DNA from: Madurella fahalii | Lineage: Eukaryota > Ascomycota > Sordariomycetes > Sordariales | Assembly (NCBI GenBank): GCA_029876055.1 | Contig: CM056878.1 | Coordinates: 2,232,001 to 2,296,000 of the forward strand | Direction: 5' to 3' | Length of the DNA: 64,000 nt | Shown here: in pieces, positions 31,863-42,588 of the stretch | How positions within the stretch are numbered: the first letter of the stretch is position 1 | Layout: each line of letters starts with the position of its first letter | Program-made: the position numbers and the translations under genes | The notes under the pieces: generated by a model | Seen by the model: the letters and a program-made list of their open reading frames with translations, nothing else | Databases searched by the model: none | What the model was told of the DNA's origin: nothing

Positions 31863-34322
31863 ATGGAGGCAACAACCGCCGGTCCCTCCTGCGTCAGCAC
31901 CTTACCTCCGCTAAGTGTAGCACGAGATGCATCCCTCCCTGCAGAAGCGCGTTCTTCACCTCCCCAGTCGGAGGGATCGGACGATGGCTACGACGTCGAT
32001 CAAGATGACGCCCAATCATTCATGCAGCCGGCAATAAGCGCATTGGCAACGCTGCTCACATCACCGAGGACCCCGGCTGCTGATAAGGCTGCAGTTCTGG
32101 ACCGCCAAACCGGGGACGAACTCTTTGAGAGGTTGGAGAACGGCCCGCCTAGCCACGCCTTACCCAATGATGGTGTCATACGTCAAAGACGTCAGACTGA
32201 GTCGGCTGCTCCGGAGGCAGCCGCAGCGGGGCATCAGCCTCCCGTGACGCGGTTCCCGACGCCGTGGCAGGCCGGGCCGAAGCAATTTTTGATCACGGAA
32301 CCGGAGCGGCTCAAGCCAACTGAGGCCGCGGTACCCGAGAGCCGGTCGAGGCACCAGCGCTCTCTTTCGGTCGGTGAGAGTGCTCTAAGGAGGTTGTCAA
32401 AGGCCTTGCCGTCTATCTCGATCCCGACCGGCTTCATCCCGAATATTCCTACGCCAAATTTCTTTTCTTCCAGCTCTAACTCGCCTCCGAAAAGCGGGCG
32501 GCCGTCCCCGCCTCGGACGCCAGTGACTCCTTCAATCACTAAAACTTCTGCCGGAGAGTCTTTTCCAGACTTCGTGTCTCCACCACATCGAACCCTGAGG
32601 CAAACGACTTCAGACGATTCGCTCCTCTACCACACACTCTCCCGCGTTTCTTCTCTAGGGGACGACGAGCGTTTTGCCCATGTCCGAGAGCAAGTGAATG
32701 TGCGGATCAAGGCCATCAAGGATAGCTTCGATGGGCCCTCGTTCAAGTTGCCCCAGATGCCGAGTAGGCTTCCCAACAGGCACTCGTTCCCATGGCTCCG
32801 TGGACTAACAATGCCAGGTATACTCAACCAGCCTCTGAAGAGACCGGCAGCCGAGCCGAGGTCAGACGCTCATCGGTCGGGTTTGGTGTCGAATGGCCTG
32901 CGCGCCCAAGACCCGCTAGACGCGATTCTAGAGTCACTAACCGGAGACATTGTGATCATGGGGGGGTATCGGGGCTCAATCTTGCGATCAGCAAAGGCGC
33001 CTCACAGGCGATTATGGGTCCCTGTCAAAGTTCAGTTGGGGGTCCGCAAGGTCAATCTGGAAGTTGGACTGGATCCTGAGGATGAGGAGGACATGGAGAA
33101 CCACATCATCGCCGACGGAATGCTGAAGAACATCGGCCCGGTCGACGTCTCCAAACGGCTTTTCAAGAAGTTGAGGGAGTGCGAGAACGCTCGAACAGGC
33201 AAGCTTAGAGTCCACGACTACGGCTACGACTGGCGGCTGAGCCCCCACCGTCTGTCCCGCAAATTGGTCGAGTTCCTCGAGAAGTTACCGTCGAACCAGC
33301 CGGACACGCCCAAGGAGCAGCGCGGCGCCCTGGTCATTGCCCATAGCCTAGGCGGCCTCATCACCCGGCACGCGGTGAACCAGCGCCCCGATCTCTTCTC
33401 AGGTGTCTTGTACGCCGGCGTCCCACAGCGGTGCGTCAATGTTCTTGGACCGCTTCGAAACGGCGACGCCGTACTCCTGAACGAAAAGCTCCTCACCGCG
33501 CAAGTAAACTTTTCTCTTCGGACGACGTTCGTCTTCCTCCCCGAAGACGGCTTCTGCTTCGTTGACAAGGTCACCAAGGAAGAGTACAAGGTTGATTTCT
33601 ACAACGTCGACGACTGGATCAAGTACCGCTTCTGCCCGTGCGTCTCGGGGCCGGCTCTCCCCGCCCTCTCGCGCAGCAGCACATTCGGCTCCCTCCTCAG
33701 CCTGTCCGACTCGCTCCCGAGCCTGCCCCTCCGCAGCCGGAGCAACGGCCAAACCCACAAGAAGGGCGTCATCGCCGAAGCCACGCATTCCATCACCAAA
33801 GACAGAACCCTCGCCCCACAGATGGGCAGCAGCGGCTCCTCATCCGACCCTTCATCGTCCAGGGCAGGCGGCAACAGCTGCGGCACCCCCGACGCCGTCC
33901 GCGCCCGCAACATCGCCTACCTCGCGCGCACCCTCGCCGAGACGAAGCGCTTCCGCGCCGAGCTCGCACACAGGCCCAGCCACCAGGAAGCGAACGCCTA
34001 CCCGCCGCTGGCGGTCATCTATGCCAAGGACATCCCGACCACGTACGCCGCGAGCGTGGCGGGCCGGGAGGGGATCGCGTGTGCGGACGCGTACGACGAC
34101 CTGCTCTTCCGCAGCGGAGATGGCGTGGTGCTTGCGCGCGAGGCTATGTTGCCTCCCGGGTACGAGCTGGTGAGGGACGGGAGGATCTGCACGGACCGCG
34201 GGCATATCACGATGTTGGGGGATTTGAGCGCTGTCGGGAGGGCGCTGGCGGCGCTGGTGAGGGGGAGAGGGAAGGGGATTGGGTTGGGGGTGGATGCTGG
34301 TGTGGTTGCTAAAAGGGGCTAG
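31863..34322 (+). CDS. LCAT/PGAP1-like alpha/beta hydrolase with long N-terminal extension
   Basis: Single exon, 819 aa, starting at the ATG with better context (an in-frame ATG at 31830 is the alternative). The first 350 residues are Ser/Pro-rich and probably disordered. The hydrolase region has IVIMGGYRGSIL (oxyanion-side strand), YDWRLSP, the nucleophile elbow GALVIAHSLGGLITRHAV (Ser in AHSLGG), then YAGVPQRCVNVLGPLRNGD. A probable acid/base pair lies in the C-terminal part, in SGDGVVLAREAM and DRGHITMLGDL. This order matches LCAT-type lipases and acyltransferases. The substrate is unknown. A Ser-rich insertion (about 605-700) splits the catalytic domain. GC rises strongly towards the 3' end. 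Confidence 0.82.
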   Translation: MEATTAGPSCVSTLPPLSVARDASLPAEARSSPPQSEGSDDGYDVDQDDAQSFMQPAISALATLLTSPRTPAADKAAVLDRQTGDELFERLENGPPSHALPNDGVIRQRRQTESAAPEAAAAGHQPPVTRFPTPWQAGPKQFLITEPERLKPTEAAVPESRSRHQRSLSVGESALRRLSKALPSISIPTGFIPNIPTPNFFSSSSNSPPKSGRPSPPRTPVTPSITKTSAGESFPDFVSPPHRTLRQTTSDDSLLYHTLSRVSSLGDDERFAHVREQVNVRIKAIKDSFDGPSFKLPQMPSRLPNRHSFPWLRGLTMPGILNQPLKRPAAEPRSDAHRSGLVSNGLRAQDPLDAILESLTGDIVIMGGYRGSILRSAKAPHRRLWVPVKVQLGVRKVNLEVGLDPEDEEDMENHIIADGMLKNIGPVDVSKRLFKKLRECENARTGKLRVHDYGYDWRLSPHRLSRKLVEFLEKLPSNQPDTPKEQRGALVIAHSLGGLITRHAVNQRPDLFSGVLYAGVPQRCVNVLGPLRNGDAVLLNEKLLTAQVNFSLRTTFVFLPEDGFCFVDKVTKEEYKVDFYNVDDWIKYRFCPCVSGPALPALSRSSTFGSLLSLSDSLPSLPLRSRSNGQTHKKGVIAEATHSITKDRTLAPQMGSSGSSSDPSSSRAGGNSCGTPDAVRARNIAYLARTLAETKRFRAELAHRPSHQEANAYPPLAVIYAKDIPTTYAASVAGREGIACADAYDDLLFRSGDGVVLAREAMLPPGYELVRDGRICTDRGHITMLGDLSAVGRALAALVRGRGKGIGLGVDAGVVAKRG

Positions 34323-35599
34323 GATGCTGTCAACACGGAGATGGAGGTTGGTGGTTGGGGAGGGGGATTGGGGAAGATGGGCACGGGCTGATGGCTGGGA
34401 TGGATGTCTGATTGTGTTGCTTTGATACCCTGATGCATGATGAAGCGAAAGAAAAAAAAGAGAGAGAGAAGAAAAAAGAGGTGTAGAATAGACTTTGATT
34501 CATTGGTCGAATAATTACCCTCGTATAACTCTTACTATGAGAGCGTTTCTCTCGTAATAATTAGTGCAGTTAAGGGCTGGGACAGTTGGGCTGCCCCCAG
34601 CTTCGAGCGGACACTAAGGAACTCTTATTTCATAGTGTTTATGTTATCTAACTCAACCATTTTACTGTCTTCTTTTTCTCGCCTTTTCCCTCCATGTTCT
34701 GTGCTTCGTTCCTGATAGACAGTTTCCCTCGTCCGAGAAAAGCTCTCCCAATTCCATCACCTACTTTCTGGAACGGGGAGAAACCACTTCCGAATTATTG
34801 TCTACTGATTTCCTCTCCCATGCACATCCAAGTCGCCTATGCAGCGAGGGCGTCTCGAGCGATAGCTATCCCCAAATAGCATCGCGCATCTCCCGTCATT
34901 TCGATCGGATCGAAGCGTCAAGCGCGCTCGGCAAACGATTCGCTGGTTTTGACCCCACAGCGGCCTGGATTTTGATTGGCTTTTCATCAGTATCTAAGCG
35001 CCCGGCGGGGAGTTACATCGGCGGGGATGCAAAGTGATGGGCGATTTTTAGTGGCCGCTGTCTTCGAGAAACATCACGCTTCTCTCCCGCGTTTTTGGCG
35101 CCGCGAATCTGCAATGGCGGACCAATCTGCTTGCTATTTCGGGGTTGCTGGGCAAGAAAATTGAATGCTGGGTGGGTAGTAGAGGCGCGATCTTATGCAT
35201 ACGCACATCTCTTGGTTATTCTGTTCCGCTCCTCGGCGTACGGGATGGACATGGCTTAACCGCCCGGTCCCTTAGCTTAATTGTCACCATCCACGGCATC
35301 CCCAACTCGCTGGTGGGCAAGAGTGTGTGAGTGGACGAGGTATTAGTATGGCTAGATGTCTCCCTTAAGACATCTTGTTTCAACCTACCGTCTACTCCGG
35401 CCAGTGGCTTTCACTGTTGTTTCTCCCACTGCAGGTTTCCCCTCTTCTTTGGGTCCGTTTCTCTTCGGTGTTTTCAAGGCTTGTGGGTTGCACTGCTTCC
35501 TCTGTTGATACCCCGTCGCTCTCTCTCTTGTATCCGGTCTTCCCTTGAGCAGTGCTCTTTCATACTACTCCAGTCGTCCACCCACAGAGAAACATAAAG
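34323..35599. other. Intergenic region, hydrolase / four-TM protein
   Basis: 1.3 kb without a recognisable gene. A purine-rich AGAGAGAG/AAAAAAG run lies near 34450-34480, just downstream of the hydrolase. Pyrimidine-rich sequence before 35600 is probably the 5' leader of the next gene. Confidence 0.45.
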
Positions 35600-36326
35600 A
35601 TGCAGAAGAGCGCCCAGTCCCACGGTTCGGCATCCGACTTCGAGGTCGACTCTCAAGACCTCCACCTCCAGTCCAAGATAAGGACGCTCCGCATGGTCGA
35701 CAGCGCCCGCGTGGGCGCCACGGGATTGGCGCTACTGCTAGGCCTGACCGTCCTTGGCGTCTCAGCCAACACGCTCCGCGTGTACAATGACACCCATGTC
35801 GCGTCAGACTTTATGCTGCCCCTCTGGCCGGACGAGTTCAACATCCGCCCGACGGTTGCGCTCGTCGTGGGGAGTTCTATCGTCCTAATCGCGAACATTG
35901 TCGCCCTGTGCTTTGACCAGGTGCGGTCTGTAAGTCCCTACCTTGGCCAGCTTCCCGCAGAGACATACAAAGCTAATATACTTCCTACAGCTTCGCACCA
36001 AGGCAGCAGCTCATACCTCCACGACGTTCCTCTGCCCCCTTGTCGGCCTGGCTGGTGCACTCATCGCCGTCATCTTCTTCTATGCCGTCAACGCCTCTGA
36101 CACGGTCGAGACGTTCCTCTCGTGGACATGCCGTTGGAAAGTGATTCCCATGGCGCAGCAGCCGCACTGGGACACACTCTGCGAGCAGAGCCATGCGGGA
36201 CTGGGTATGGCCATTGCACTGATCCCGGTTGAGGTGATCGCCGTGTGCCTAGCCGCGTTCCAGTTGAAAACGGAGAAGTACATGGATCGGTACTTGGGGG
36301 CGAAGAAGAGCCCTGCGCTGTCTTGA
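35600..36326 (+). CDS. Four-transmembrane fungal membrane protein, function unknown
   Basis: Model, two exons: 35600-35929 and 35991-36326; 221 aa. A hydrophilic N-terminus of about 35 residues is followed by four predicted membrane helices, at about 39-57, 83-104, 124-146 and 183-204. The loop between helices 3 and 4 holds Cys residues (SWTCRWKV, DTLCEQS), and an N-glycosylation site (NDT) follows helix 1. This layout resembles MARVEL/Sur7-like fungal plasma-membrane proteins, but I cannot assign a family firmly. The intron is 61 nt with donor GTAAGT, branch GCTAAT and acceptor CTACAG. The tail is Lys-rich. Confidence 0.75.
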
Positions 36327-38003
36327 GCTGGCATTAGGGCGATGGCTGCTGAAAGGAAAAGCTTAGTTAATATGGGCGGTGCCTGTGGCATCGGCTTGGA
36401 AGGCATTATTAGTCTTTTGGTTTGGGTTTGAGCATTTTCGGATGCGCTCCCGGGTTTTCACTTCTAAGGTGCATGATGAACGATGCCGAATAAGGCAGGC
36501 TGGTCAACTGTATTATTTTATTGCATGTCATTACCGGATGGTTAAATTCGCGTCCCTTTTGACCCGGTAACCCTAGTCGTCTTTTTACAAAATACCAGGC
36601 AGGAACGAGCTTTCTCGCTACACAACATGCATATCCCCGAATACACGAGCCGAAGTTGTCCATATATGTCGTCAACTCCCGAAGCAACCCAACCCCTCCT
36701 CTATCGCGCGGCTTCCTGCAACAACGGCCTACCCTAATTTGCACCTCTGAAGGCTAGGTTTCAATACCTTCCACTAGACACCGAGATAATGCCCCTCCAT
36801 TTTTCTTCTTACCCTTACCCCCTCGAGCAGCTGCTTATCAGGAGTTGCTTACCGGGCACTGTGGCGGTCCCGCGATACCGAGGCGGCTTCTACCCGTATC
36901 GCCTACCCTCACGTTGAGATACCACCAAACAACAGCACGCATCTATAACAACTGCAACCTTATCGCGTCAAACCCGTGTCTAATACGAACTGCACCGGCA
37001 GTTCAGTTGCGGGTTGCGACAGGTTCCGGCTTGCCAGACAATCGCCGGCAACCGACCATACTGGCGGCCAGCGAGAGTGGGAAACCTCGGGTAGGGAGAA
37101 TCAGCAATGGCTAGTTCTTTCCCTCCTTTCCAGCTGCCTCTAGGCTACTTACCGTGTGAGGCAATCTGCAGCAATCTGCCGCGTAGGACAGGAATTGAGT
37201 TGATAGCTGTGGCGACCCGTCTGTGCATCTCGACTGTCTGACAACTCATCCGGATCCCGTTGACCAACGTGGGTACATTGCGGTCAATGGCTGCAGATAG
37301 CTGCGCAAATGGCCTACATCTAATCATCGATGAGGGACTTCAACTGGTTACAGATTTTGAAGAGCACACATGATCTCCAGCAAACCAGATATCTTGATAC
37401 GGGCGTTCCTTCTTAGCGCCTTTCCTTTTCCATTCCCGGATGCGGCACCTGCTTTGGGTATTCTATTGAGGCACATACAAGGGGAAATTGCTATATTGAA
37501 GACAGGATATTACGGACGTCGTTGATGCAGTACCTCCCCGCTCCTGCCGGTTTAGCTTTGTTTGCGAGCGTATTCCGTGATGTCTCTCACTGACTTTGTC
37601 TGGCCCAGTCAGGTCACATCATACATCGCTATCCCGTGAAGTGAAACACATGAACCAGATTGTTTGCATATAGTTCGCCTTCCTCACCTCAGTCTGTTTC
37701 GCGGGTAGGTCGTCCAACCGGTACACTACATCTCAGTTTATATACGGGATAGCAACGTCGGCATTTTGCTACGCCCGGCCAAAGTCCAAGGGTTTTACAC
37801 ATATTCGGACTTTCCAAAGAATCCAACCCGCAATCAGCCAGTTTCAGCAACCCACCCGGCCCCCCCCCCCCCAGTACACGCGCAGGAGAGGTATTGCCGA
37901 TTCAAATATGCACTGCCAATCTTCTCGCCGCTGTTGATATATCCTTAGCAGATCAGGCCCTAGTACCCCCTAGCGATTCTCTTGACCGGACAACCGAACC
38001 CTG
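36327..38003. other. Gene-free region before the MIF-like gene
   Basis: 1.7 kb of lower-GC sequence with stops in all frames and no recognisable gene. It contains a 13-C run at 37860-37872. Confidence 0.45.
37860..37872 (+). repeat. Poly-C run
   Basis: Thirteen consecutive C residues upstream of the MIF-like gene. Length calls in such runs are error-prone. Confidence 0.85.
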
Positions 38004-39160
38004 ATGGGTCGATTACCCCTTTCGGGCGTGGCCAGTCAGCCGGCAGCGTCAGGTGCAAGCCCCAGCGGGGCTGCCGAGACGAGGGTCTCCTTTGCCGAGC
38101 GAAGGGCGCATAGAGGAGGCCGCAAAACGCCATCACGGCTAGTCGAGGGGAACCACCTCATACAGGATATCGACCGGCCGCCTCCCGGCGACGTCATCCA
38201 CAAGGGAGTCGACAGCACACCGTCCAGATCCAACCTGGCGAGGAAGCGTAGCAACCTTGATTTCTTCGAGAATGCCTTCTCCGTAGACCAGAGTAGCAGC
38301 AGCTGGGCGAGGGAGAGGATACAGGGAGACGCGATTGTCACGGCAGAGGTCAAGACCAACGTCATCGTAGGTTCTTAGCCTGGTCTTACACATCTTCTGC
38401 TGTCACGCAGCGCAAGGTGGCTAACGTTCGCTTGGGCAATTCCACTCAGATCGGCGACGAATACACCTTCATTACCGAACTCTCGTACCACCTTTCGACG
38501 CGGTACCAGCGCCCCGTCTCGTCCATTGTGGTGACGCTGCAGCACGGCGCCTGCATGTTCTTTGCGGGCTCCTTCGAGGCGGCCTACGTCATGTCGGTGT
38601 TCGCGCTGCCCTCGCAGCTGCTGCCGACTACGAACAAGAGGAACGCCGCGCTGATTCAGAAGCACATGCAAGAGGCGACTGGTGTGAAGCCGGCGCGGGG
38701 CCTCTTGAGGTTCGTGCCTACCAAGGAGGAGCATCTGGCGTGCAACGGAAGGACGATGGCAGGCGAGATTGACGAGTTGGAGAAGAGTTTCTATCGGGAA
38801 GATGCTAGTTTTACGGGTGGAGGGGGGGCAGGGAAGGCAGATGATGGGACTGCAATGATGCTGAGGAGCATGAGGTCTATGAAGAAGCCAGGCGTCAAGG
38901 TACCGGGTGCTGGCATACTTATGCCTGAGCTGACCCGGAACGGAAGCGCCGACGAAGGCCTACCACCTGTGCCGGGGTCGCCTGTCTTGTCTCCCGAGAC
39001 AGCAACCACGTCTACCCAGGATGAAGACGTGGCGGAGTCCTCGCCTCAACGGCTGACTGCCCGAAGGAAGAAGAGCTTTGTGGCCAACATTTTCAGCCGG
39101 TCCGGCGGGAAGTCGCTGGCGTATCGCTCATCGTTACCGGCGATTTCTGACGAGCGATGA
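38004..39160 (+). CDS. MIF/tautomerase-fold protein with long N- and C-terminal extensions
   Basis: Model, two exons: 38004-38366 and 38411-39160; 370 aa. A central domain (about residues 115-225) matches the macrophage migration inhibitory factor fold: a VANVRL strand, FITELSYHLSTRYQRP, SSIVVTLQHGACMFFAGSFEAAYVMSVFALP, and a C-terminal QEATGVKPARGLLRFVP. MIF catalysis uses an N-terminal Pro freed after Met removal. Here the domain is internal, preceded by about 115 Arg/Ser-rich residues, so that mechanism is unlikely unless the protein is processed. The C-terminal 140 residues are Ser/Thr/Pro-rich and disordered, with RRKKSF near the end. The role in fungi is unclear. Confidence 0.8.
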
Positions 39161-41200
39161 GAGGTGGTCCTGCTTGTTTGTTGACGGTTCGCTCGCTTAC
39201 CATGAAATGGTGCAGTATAGCTTGCAGTAGTTTTCTCTTCCCATCCTGAACCAGATAGATTATTATTATGATAGTGTGTCTAAGGAGTAAATCTCTCGAG
39301 CAGTCCGAACGCAACTGTCGGGAATCCCCACGGAGATATATGGGCGAACGCGGCTCAGGGGTTTTTCAATGCCAAGGCTTGGCCCCTAGCTGCAGTGGGC
39401 AACTGTACTTATGTAATCAGCATGCACCCGAGCACCCCGCTTCGGTGAGGCTCACCTGAATTCCCCAGCGTCCATTCCACTGAGGTTCCATGTCTCAGAG
39501 ACAACATCAAGCACGCTAGCGACCCTTTCTCTCCCCCAACCACCGATGATAACTAGCGACTGGCGGTGATATCCGGCTCCTTGGCCCGCTCCCTCATTCT
39601 TCGAGAAGAGACTGGCGCGTTATCGGCTCTCTACTATGGTTTTCAGTCTGGCTCGGACGGGGAGCTCTTTCATCTGCGGGGGTGCACAGGCCCGGCCCTG
39701 AACCGACTCGGTACCGGCCTTTATTATTATTGTCTTTCCACAACTCCCGTCGCGCCCGGCAACGGCGAAAGAAAAGAATCAAACCATCGGCCGACATATG
39801 GGCTGATAGTTTTATCGCCTGACTTTTCGCGGTGAAGCGAGCTTCTTGGCGTTGGCGGGAGAACGCTGCTGCACATAGCGCGTAAGTTGATCAGTCACCG
39901 ATCTCGCCCATTTCCCCATCTCATCCTGTTCTAGCCAAAGGCCCTTTCCCGGTGCTGAGGATTTGGTTCCCATTCGCCTGATTCCTCACCGAGTGATCTC
40001 AAGCCCCTGTCCTAGTCTTCCAACAGGCTCAAGGGGTTGTCTGACGCCAGCATTTAGGCTTCTCCTGCCTGAGAGAGTCGCTTTCCGGCCGTTAGAGCTG
40101 GTGATTGGGGGCGGAGAGAGCCACTGCTGTTTCACAACGATGGAGGTAAGCCTGTTCTTTGCCTTTGGTCGTTTCTATTTACTTTTTATTTTATTTTTAA
40201 TTTTTCCTCTTTCCTTTTTCTACTTCTTTTTTATTTATTATTTATTTATTTCTTCTTCTTTCTTTTTTCCCCTCTTGCAATCACGTATCATAAGTCTTGG
40301 TACCGTAACCCCCCCTTGCAAGCTCGGGTTTTGAGTCTCGCGATATCACGGCGCTGCGGTTGCATCCTAGGGCTACGGTGCACGCCGATCCAGCCCGTTT
40401 CCTGGAAGTGCCGCTGCTCGGGTGCGCTATCCAGGCTCTGATGCCTTCCTTGTTCCTGATCCTCTTCCGCTCCCTGTCTGCTCCTGGCGGGAAACGTCGC
40501 AGATTGCTTTGGGCACTGTACAGTACCATCGGTGCCAGCCAAGTGTCACGCGAGCCAGCCGCGTACTAGGCAGCGGCGCCCTTTTATTTGCGACACACAA
40601 ACGGATCGAAAGGAAACGGAATCCCGAAACCGCCTTTTTTTTTTTTTTTTTGTGGGCGCGCTTGATCTGATTGAGTCACCCTAGCCTTGCTTGCTTGGTC
40701 AGGGCATGCTGAGCCACTTGCAATTCGCTGTACCACCATAAGATCTAGTCTCGCCGTGCCGGTTCCTGTTTTTTATTACATGTGCTTCTCTTTACCGCAA
40801 CTCCCGTTCCCGACAGCTCCCGGTTTCATTTTTGCCTTTGCGATTAGTCGAGGGAGATAAAACAGGGAACTGCCGGAGGAGGATCACGGACATGGCAACC
40901 GCTGAAGTTGGCCGGCCCTCCTGGTGGCGGGCGTGATCAAGCGTTCACGCTTCTCCTCGACGAGCGCCGTTTACACTGCGAGCTCCTCCCTCCAACCTTT
41001 TCTCTTGCGCAATTTGCCTTCTATCCAGGCGACCAATGCCCACGAATCATTCCGAGGCTGCAAACGAAGGGCCGCGTCACCCAAGGCTCGCCGCTTCCAG
41101 CCCAAGTCCGCCAAAGCGGTCAGAAAGCTGAAGCTGACACCTGGGGCGTGTTGTTACTAAGTTTGGCCGAGGAGCGCTCTTTACAGCACGTTATCTCATC
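39161..41200. other. 2-kb gene-free region before GTR2
   Basis: No gene is recognised. It contains pyrimidine-rich TTTATT repeats near 40180-40270 and a 17-T run at 40635-40651. The last few hundred bases are probably the GTR2 promoter and 5' leader. Confidence 0.45.
40635..40651 (+). repeat. Poly-T run
   Basis: Seventeen consecutive T residues in intergenic DNA. Confidence 0.85.
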
Positions 41201-42588
41201 ATGGCTTCTGCTTCAACCGAGGACGGCGACACCACTGCTGATACACCCAGCGTGTCTTCACGTCCTCGCCCGATTAGATATATCAGTCCAGCAGCGCTAA
41301 ATCTTCACCGTGTCTACGAGCAGAACCGACAACGCCTTCAAAAGAAGGATGGCGCCAAGGTGCCCGACCCGATGGCGCCCCAAACCAAGGGGAAGCCGAG
41401 GCTCCTGCTGATGGGCCAGAGGAGGTGAGACAGTCTCTGGCGATCCTCGTACCCTGCGAGTATGTTGGCTTACAGACATGGCAGGAGCGGGAAGTCGTCC
41501 ATATCTAGTGTGGTATTCCACAAACTTCCCCCAAGCGAGACGCTGTTTCTCGAGTCGACAGCACGAATCCAAAAGGACAGTCTCAAGTATGTCTCGACGT
41601 GGCTGAGGGAAGGGGGTTGCGTCGTGCTATCTACTGACGCGCGCTCAGCTCCTTCATGGAGTTCCAGGTCTGGGACTTTCCGGGACAGATCGACATCTTT
41701 GATAACCCAAACTTTACCTTCGACATGGACGCTATATTTGGCGAGATTGGCGCCCTCATATGGGTCATCGACGCGCAGGACGACTACTTGGAAGCCGTCT
41801 GCCGCCTCAACTCGACCATCCTCCACCTCCAACGCAGCTACCCGCACATCAACATCGAAGTCTTCATCCACAAGGTCGACGGGCTGAGCGACGACTACAG
41901 GCTAGACATACAGCGGGATGTGACTATACGCATCCAAGACGAGCTCTCGGACCAGGGCATCGAGAACGCGCCCGTCAACTTCCACCTGACCAGCATTTAC
42001 AACCACAGCATCTTCGAGGCCTTTAGTAAAGTCATCCAGAAGCTGATCCCGCGGCTCGGCCAGCTTGAGGCCATGCTCACCAACTTGTGCCGCACGTGCC
42101 GCTTCGAGAAGGCCTACCTGTTCGACGTCAACACCAAGATCTATATTGCTACCGACAGCACCCCGGAGGACATGGCGAGCTACGAGATCTGCTCCGACTA
42201 CGTCGACGTGATCATCGACTTTACCGAGGTGTACGGCAGCTGGCCGCGGACGCAGCAGTGGCGGGACAGGCTGGAGGGGGAGCCGTGGGCGCAGCCGCTC
42301 GAGGACCAGGTGGCGTGCGAGTGGGCCGAGAGCGGCATGGTCCTGGCCGACGCCCGCCGCCCCATCATGCTGCGCGAGGTGGATCGGTTCCTGGCGCTCG
42401 TAGCCATCATGAAGGAGGGCAGCTATGAGAAGATGCCGCAGATCAATATGAATGTGGACGTCGTGGTCAAGGGGCTTACGGAGTTCTTTGAGATTACGAA
42501 GCCCAAGGAGGTGGTGGGCGGGCGGCTGGGGACATCTGCCGCTGTGGGTGACGGTGGGGTGGTGAGTCCGGGGTTGGTCCGGGGGTAA
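41201..42588 (+). CDS. GTR2: Rag-family GTPase Gtr2 (RagC/D type)
   Basis: Model, three exons: 41201-41424, 41485-41586, 41649-42588; 421 aa. Gtr2 pairs with Gtr1 on the vacuole to signal amino-acid sufficiency to TORC1. The P-loop LLLMGQRRSGKSSI is rebuilt across intron 1, and intron 2 leads to MEFQVWDFPGQIDIFD (switch II/G3). G4 appears as FIHKVDGL. The C-terminal roadblock-like half includes LCRTCRFEKAYLFDVNTKIYIATD. The N-terminal 65 residues are an extra, probably disordered leader. The RRSGKSS P-loop and DFPGQ are characteristic of RagC/Gtr2 rather than Gtr1. Both introns use good GT-AG sites (GTGAGA, GTATGT). Confidence 0.95.
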
